From Reddybacter sp041277045 (GTDB lineage Bacteria; Pseudomonadota; Gammaproteobacteria; Pseudomonadales; Porticoccaceae), in contig JBGFSY010000002.1 in the NCBI GenBank assembly GCA_041277045.1, positions 558,001-622,000 of the forward strand: 64,000 bases of DNA. Direction: 5' to 3'. How positions within the stretch are numbered: position 1 is the first letter of the stretch; the number at the start of each line of letters is the position of its first letter. Position numbers and translations under genes: made by a program. Below the pieces are notes generated by a model. It worked only from the letters and a program-made list of their open reading frames with translations. It was not told where the DNA came from and made no database searches. Below are positions 59,413 through 64,000 of the stretch, piece after piece.

Positions 59413-60615
59413 ATGAAAGATGCATTTATCTGCGATGCCATTCGCACACCCATTGGCCGTTTTGGCGGCTGCCTCTCCTCGGTTCGCACCGATGATTTAG
59501 GGGCTATTCCTATCAAAGCCTTGATGGCGCGCAACCCGCAGGTCAACTGGCGGGCGGTGGACGACGTTTACTACGGCTGCGCCAATCAGGCCGGTGAAGA
59601 CAATCGCAATGTGGCGCGCATGAGTGCCTTGCTGGCGGGTCTCGATACCGCTGTGCCCGGCGTTACGCTTAACCGCTTGTGTGGCTCCGGCCTCGATGCC
59701 GTGGGCAGCGCGGCGCGGGCCATCCGCTGTGGCGAGGCCGATCTAGTGATAGCCGGTGGTGTTGAGTCCATGTCTCGCGCGCCGATGGTGATGCCCAAAG
59801 CCGATAGCGCCTTTAGCCGTAATGCCGAAATTTACGACACCACACTGGGCTGGCGCTTTGTCAATAAATTGATGAAGAGTCAGTACGGCACCGACTCCAT
59901 GCCCGAGACCGCTGAAAATGTCGCGGCTGATTACGGCATAGAGCGCGAAGCTCAGGACAAGTTTGCCCTGGCTAGCCAACAGCGGGCCGCAGTGGCCCAG
60001 GCCAACGGTATTTTGGCTCAGGAAATTTGCCCGGTGACCATTCCCCGCCGCAAGCAAGAGCCTTTGGTTTTTGATAAGGATGAACACCCCCGTGCCACCA
60101 GTCCGGAGGCGCTGGCCAAGCTCGGTACGCCCTTTAAAGAAAACGGCACGGTCACTGCGGGCAATGCCTCTGGCATTAACGATGGTAGTTGTGCGCTGTT
60201 ATTGGCTTCCGCCTCGGCGGTGGGGGAGTACGGCTTGCTGCCGAAAGCCCGCATTGTCGCCATGGCCAGCGCCGGTGTTGACCCACGGGTGATGGGCATC
60301 GGCCCGGTACCTGCAACACGTAAAGTACTGGCCAAAGCCGGTTTAAGTCTTGAACAAATGGATGTGATCGAGCTCAACGAAGCCTTCGCCGCCCAGGGTT
60401 TAGCGGTAACTCGCGAGCTGGGTTTGCCCGATGACGCCGCCCATGTGAACCCCAACGGTGGCGCCATTGCTCTGGGTCATCCCCTCGGTGCCAGCGGTGC
60501 CCGGCTGGTAACCACTGCCATCTATCAACTGCAACGCACGGGTGGGCGCTATGCCCTTTGCACCATGTGTATAGGGGTGGGGCAGGGTATTGCGCTGATT
60601 ATTGAGCGGGTTTAA
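59413..60615 (+). CDS. pcaF: 3-oxoadipyl-CoA thiolase
   Basis: 400 residues from ATG at 59413. Strong PcaF/PaaJ match: FICDAIRTPIGRFGGCLSSV, acyl-enzyme Cys in LNRLCGSGLDAVGSA, CANQAGEDNRNVARM, NEAFAAQGLAVTRELG, GGAIALGHPLGASGARL and the second Cys in CTMCIGVGQG. It splits 3-oxoadipyl-CoA into succinyl-CoA and acetyl-CoA. PaaJ is the alternative name, given the paaI-like neighbour. Confidence 0.92.
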   Translation: MKDAFICDAIRTPIGRFGGCLSSVRTDDLGAIPIKALMARNPQVNWRAVDDVYYGCANQAGEDNRNVARMSALLAGLDTAVPGVTLNRLCGSGLDAVGSAARAIRCGEADLVIAGGVESMSRAPMVMPKADSAFSRNAEIYDTTLGWRFVNKLMKSQYGTDSMPETAENVAADYGIEREAQDKFALASQQRAAVAQANGILAQEICPVTIPRRKQEPLVFDKDEHPRATSPEALAKLGTPFKENGTVTAGNASGINDGSCALLLASASAVGEYGLLPKARIVAMASAGVDPRVMGIGPVPATRKVLAKAGLSLEQMDVIELNEAFAAQGLAVTRELGLPDDAAHVNPNGGAIALGHPLGASGARLVTTAIYQLQRTGGRYALCTMCIGVGQGIALIIERV

Positions 60616-60651
60616 GGGCCGTTGAGTTGCAAGGCCAATAAGGCATAACAG

Positions 60652-61215
60652 GTGAACAGCTCGAAGGATTTAGGCCAGCTGCGAGCAGACTTGCCCAGGC
60701 CGGAAGATGACGATGCCTGCGATCACCTACTGGGCATGCACTTACCCAATATATCGCTAGCCTCAACCCAGGGCGGTGAAGTGAACCTGTCTTTGTTAAG
60801 CGGGCTAACGGTTATTTATATTTACCCCATGAGCGGTCGCCCCGGTGTGCCCCTTCCCGATGGCTGGGATCAAATTCCCGGTGCTCGAGGTTGTACGCCA
60901 CAGGCCTGCGCATTAAGAGATCACAGCGCAGAGTTAAAGCAATTAAATGCCAGGGTTTTTGGTTTAAGTACGCAGTCAGGGGCCTATCAATTGGAGGCGG
61001 CAGAGCGTCTACATTTACCCTTTGCACTATTGAGTGATGCCTCTTTAGCCTTTGCCAGAAAACTGTCGTTGCCGACAATGGATATTGAAGGGCAAACGCT
61101 GATGAAAAGAATTACGCTAGTTTGTGATAGCCGTGAAATTGTGCAGGTGTTTTATCCGGTATTTCCACCCGATGCCAGTGCCAAGCAAGTGATTAACTGG
61201 CTTCGACGACAATAA
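60652..61215 (+). CDS. Peroxiredoxin-like (redoxin) protein
   Basis: 187 residues, GTG start. Thioredoxin-like fold with YIYPMSGRPGVPLPDGWDQI and the Cys pair in PGARGCTPQACALRDH, followed by VFGLSTQSGAYQLEAAERLH. It would reduce peroxides. The start has a modest Shine-Dalgarno. Confidence 0.85.
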   Translation: MNSSKDLGQLRADLPRPEDDDACDHLLGMHLPNISLASTQGGEVNLSLLSGLTVIYIYPMSGRPGVPLPDGWDQIPGARGCTPQACALRDHSAELKQLNARVFGLSTQSGAYQLEAAERLHLPFALLSDASLAFARKLSLPTMDIEGQTLMKRITLVCDSREIVQVFYPVFPPDASAKQVINWLRRQ

Positions 61216-61269
61216 TTAGATTAAACGTAAGTACAAGCTAAACATTCATAAAAAGATAGAGATGACACT

Positions 61270-63261
61270 ATGAAAAAACTTTGGGAACCGTCAGCAGCAC
61301 GACAAGCAGCATCGAATATGACGGCTTACATGAACTGGCTCGGTGAGCGCAGTGGGCAGAGCTTTAGCGATTACGACAGCCTCTATCAGTGGTCGATAGC
61401 CAATCTTGAAGAGTTCTGGCAAAGCATCTGGAATTATTTCGAAATGCAATCGCCGACGCCTTATACGCGAGTGTTATCGAGTAGTACCATGCCCGGTGCG
61501 CGCTGGTTTGAAGGGGCGAGTGTCAATTTTGCCGAGCGTATTTTTCGCGCCCGTGACGATAGCCGTCCGGCGATATTGGCGGAGTCAGAATTCCGTGAGC
61601 TCTACGAAGTCAGCTGGCCTGAGTTAAATGACAAGGTCGCTAAACTCGCCCACTATTTGCGCGAGCTTGGCGTTGAAAAGGGCGACCGGGTAGTGGCCTA
61701 TATGCCGAATATTCCCGAAACGGTTATCGCCTTTTTAGCGGCTAATTCTATCGGCGCGGTGTGGTCCAGCTGCTCGCCCGACTTCGGCACCAGTAGTGTG
61801 GTTGACCGTTTTCAGCAAATATCGCCGAAGGTCATGTTTGCCGTTAATGGCTACACCTATAACGGCAAAATTATTGACCGCTGTGGGGAAGTAGCTTTAT
61901 TGCAGCAACAATTACCCAGCCTCGAGCGGGTGATTACGCTTAACTATGTGAGTAGCGAGAGTGTTGCCGCTGAGAATAAAACAAGCAGCGAACAAATTCA
62001 GGGCGAGGCCTTTATCGACTGGCAGCAGGCCCTGGATAATTCCGCCACCGATATCGTCTTTGAACAACTGCCTTTTGACCACCCCATCTGGATACTTTAT
62101 TCATCGGGCACTACCGGCATTCCCAAGGCCATCACTCACGGCCACGGCGGCATGTTACTCGAGCAGTACAAGCACATGGCCCTGCACTGTGACATTAAAC
62201 CGGGTGACCGTTTCTTCTGGTTTTCAACCACTGGTTGGGTGATGTGGAATGTCGGCCTCTCTTCCATGCTCGCCGGTGCGGTGCTGGTAATGTATGACGG
62301 CAACCCCGCTTACCCCGAGGTGGGTAAGCTCTGGTCGCTGGCCGAGCGGGCACAGTTACAACAGTTTGGCGGTGGTGCTGCCTACTATATCGCCGGCATG
62401 AAAGCGGGGTTGGAGCCGGGCAAACAGTTTGACCTTAGCGCCTTAAAGACGCTGGGCTCTACGGGTTCACCTCTGCCAGAAGAGGGTTTCGAGTGGATTT
62501 ACAACAGCGTTAAAAAAGACCTTTGGCTAACCTCCATGAGTGGCGGCACCGATATCGCCTCCGCTTTTATTGGCTCTTCACCGCTATTACCCGTGTACTC
62601 TGGCGAGATTCAATGTCGCATGCTCGGCGTTGATGTGCGCGCCCTCGATGACGACGGCAATGCCCTGGTGGGTGAAGTCGGCGAAATGGTCATCACTCAA
62701 CCTATGCCGTCCATGCCTATTTATTTCTGGAACGACACCGACGATAAACGCTATAAAGAAAGCTATTTTGAAGAATACCCCGGCCTGTGGCGCCACGGCG
62801 ACTGGATGGTGTTGTCCAGTGAAGGCACCCTGCAAATTATGGGTCGCTCCGATTCAACCCTTAATCGCGGCGGTATTCGCATTGGCACCAGTGAAGTTTA
62901 TCGTGGTGTCGAAAATGTTGACGCCATTGCCGATAGCCTGGTGGTCAGCATCGAACTCTCTGGCGGTCGGGCTTACATGCCACTGTTTGTGCAATTAAAA
63001 CCGGGGCTGACGTTAAACGACGATATTGTTAAGCAAATTAAAGTCGCTTTACGTAAAGACTTTACCCCGCGCCATGTGCCCGACGAAGTTTTTCAAATTG
63101 ACGAAATACCCTACACCATGACCGGTAAAAAGCTCGAAACCCCGATAAAGAAAATACTCATGGGTTTTGATTTGGCAAAGTCGGTGAACAGAGATTCGAT
63201 GCGCAATCCGGAAACGATTGATTATTTTATCGAGTTTGCTGAAAAGACGCGGGCGATGTGA
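61270..63261 (+). CDS. aacS: Acetoacetyl-CoA synthetase
   Basis: 663 residues. ANL-family ligase with ILYSSGTTGIPKAITHGHGG, GAVWSSCSPDFGTSSVVDRF, WFSTTGWVMWNVGLSSMLAG and the C-terminal LNRGGIRIGTSEVYR and TGKKLETPIKK (catalytic Lys). Activates acetoacetate to acetoacetyl-CoA with ATP for lipid or ketone-body use. Confidence 0.93.
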   Translation: MKKLWEPSAARQAASNMTAYMNWLGERSGQSFSDYDSLYQWSIANLEEFWQSIWNYFEMQSPTPYTRVLSSSTMPGARWFEGASVNFAERIFRARDDSRPAILAESEFRELYEVSWPELNDKVAKLAHYLRELGVEKGDRVVAYMPNIPETVIAFLAANSIGAVWSSCSPDFGTSSVVDRFQQISPKVMFAVNGYTYNGKIIDRCGEVALLQQQLPSLERVITLNYVSSESVAAENKTSSEQIQGEAFIDWQQALDNSATDIVFEQLPFDHPIWILYSSGTTGIPKAITHGHGGMLLEQYKHMALHCDIKPGDRFFWFSTTGWVMWNVGLSSMLAGAVLVMYDGNPAYPEVGKLWSLAERAQLQQFGGGAAYYIAGMKAGLEPGKQFDLSALKTLGSTGSPLPEEGFEWIYNSVKKDLWLTSMSGGTDIASAFIGSSPLLPVYSGEIQCRMLGVDVRALDDDGNALVGEVGEMVITQPMPSMPIYFWNDTDDKRYKESYFEEYPGLWRHGDWMVLSSEGTLQIMGRSDSTLNRGGIRIGTSEVYRGVENVDAIADSLVVSIELSGGRAYMPLFVQLKPGLTLNDDIVKQIKVALRKDFTPRHVPDEVFQIDEIPYTMTGKKLETPIKKILMGFDLAKSVNRDSMRNPETIDYFIEFAEKTRAM

Positions 63262-63283
63262 GGGGGGCTTTAGCCCTTTTGCC
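63262..63283 (+). terminator. Weak hairpin after aacS
   Basis: GGGCT-TT-AGCCC followed by four T; a weak terminator candidate between aacS and the convergent integrase pseudogene. Confidence 0.4.
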
Positions 63284-63312
63284 GTGAAGATGCGGCGTGG
63301 GGATTGAAGGGC

Positions 63313-64000
63313 TTATCGCGATAGCTGGTCGAGAGGGCTCTGTGTGCCCGCATAGTGCTGGCCCAATACATGGGTGTAAATCTGCATGGTCTTCACATCG
63401 TTGTGCCCGAGTAATTCTTGCACAGTACGAATATCGGTGCCGTTTTGTAATAGATGCGTGGCGAAGGAATGGCGAAAGGTGTGGCAGTTGACCTTTTTGT
63501 TAAATACTTTGGCCTTGTGTACACCCTTTGCCAAGGCTTTGCGTATCACCGACTGATGCAAATGGTGACGACAGGTAATGTCAGTCACGGGTTGTTTGCT
63601 CCACCGACTGGACGGGAAAATAAAGGCCCAGTGTGCTTTGCGATAGGCATTGGGGTATTTGCGAGCTAGAGCGCCGGGTAGTGACGGCCGATACCCTCTG
63701 CGTTGTCACGGCCCTGTAGGTCGATGGCGAAGGCTATTGCTTGCTCTAGTGGAACCCGTAGTGCAGGGCTTAACAAAGTCTGTCTATCCTTATTGCCCTT
63801 GCCATCGCGCACGGATAATGCACAGCGCGTGGTATCAATATCGCCAATACGCAAGCGCAGACACTCGCTAATGCGTAGGCCTCTGCCATATAACAGCTCG
63901 ATAATCAGCCGTGTGCGACCTTCAAGCTGGCCGATAATGCGTGCCACTTCGTCAGGGCTAAGCACAATGGGTAAGCTGCGTTGCTTGCTGGCCAGGGTAA
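63313..64000 (-). pseudogene. intI: Integron integrase intI, frameshifted and cut by window end
   Basis: Two minus-strand frames make one integron-type tyrosine recombinase. The right part reads LSPDEVARIIGQLEGRTRLI, ELLYGRGLRISECLRLRIGD, VRDGKGNKDRQ and ends at TAG (63666-63668). The left part continues LPGALARKYPNAYRKAHWAF and holds HTFRHSFATHLLQNGTDIRT, LLGHNDVKTMQIYTHVL and GTQSPLDQL, the IntI C terminus. The frame breaks near the CCC run at 63694-63696, most simply a one-base deletion. Catalytic Arg, HxxR, H and Tyr residues are otherwise kept. Its 5' part, with attI, would lie beyond 64000. Confidence 0.85.

Noticed and set aside
59263..59413. 50-codon N-terminal extension of pcaF
   Set aside because: It overlaps the paaI-like gene in another frame, and PcaF proteins begin at the ATG at 59413.
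63288..64000. Second phage integrase
   Set aside because: The GTQSPLDQL end and spacing between motifs are those of integron integrases rather than phage integrases, and the gene lies about 24 kb beyond the prophage right end.

Overview
The window joins two regions. Bases 1 to about 38.9 kb are most of a siphovirus-type (HK97-like) prophage. From 39.3 kb on it is bacterial chromosome. The chromosomal gene set (AcnB-type aconitase, PurT, TrhP/YegQ, EmrAB with a MarR regulator, 3-oxoadipyl-CoA thiolase, acetoacetyl-CoA synthetase, and a hydratase/aldolase cluster) fits an aerobic, lipid- and possibly steroid-degrading gammaproteobacterium. A marine lineage such as Spongiibacteraceae or the wider Cellvibrionales is my best guess; that is inference from protein flavour, not a measured placement.

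Prophage layout. The integrase is cut by the left edge. A tightly overlapped leftward operon of small genes (PrtN-like, J-domain, LuxR-type HTH) runs back toward it. A rightward BRCT-protein/zinc-ribbon pair sits inside this region as a moron. A CI-like repressor faces a Cro-like gene at about 5.7 kb. The early rightward genes end in a primase-helicase (7.3-9.8 kb), an iteron-rich stretch that may be the replication origin, and a single-strand DNA-binding protein. At 12.1-13.7 kb, between the last early gene and the lysis genes, lies a low-GC array of small genes separated by integron attC sites. A late promoter followed by a leader terminator, GH108 endolysin, holin, alpha/beta hydrolase and HNH endonuclease come next. 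Then follow terminase, portal, ClpP-type protease, capsid, head-tail and tail genes in canonical order to 38.8 kb. The tail chaperone pair carries an in-frame A AAA AAC slip site for -1 frameshifting.

Chromosome layout. An aldehyde dehydrogenase converges on a leftward operon of a DUF35 protein, a thiolase-like protein and two MaoC proteins, a combination resembling the hydratase/retro-aldolase step of steroid side-chain degradation. Next come a D-aminoacylase-type amidohydrolase, a divergent thioesterase, a decayed membrane-protein gene, a DnaJ-domain protein, a 162-bp palindromic element, trhP, purT, a cupredoxin, emrA-emrB-marR with two MarR-type operators, acnB, an FNT channel, a YehS-like protein, a PaaI thioesterase, pcaF, a peroxiredoxin and aacS. 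At the right edge an integron integrase gene on the minus strand is broken by a frameshift and cut by the window end.

Main discovery candidate: integron gene cassettes with recognisable attC sites embedded at a moron position of a prophage, about 50 kb from a damaged chromosomal intI. A second is the pair of identically built promoters (TTGACT, 17-bp spacer, TAATAT, start codon 8 nt on) that should give leaderless mRNAs from both phage control regions.
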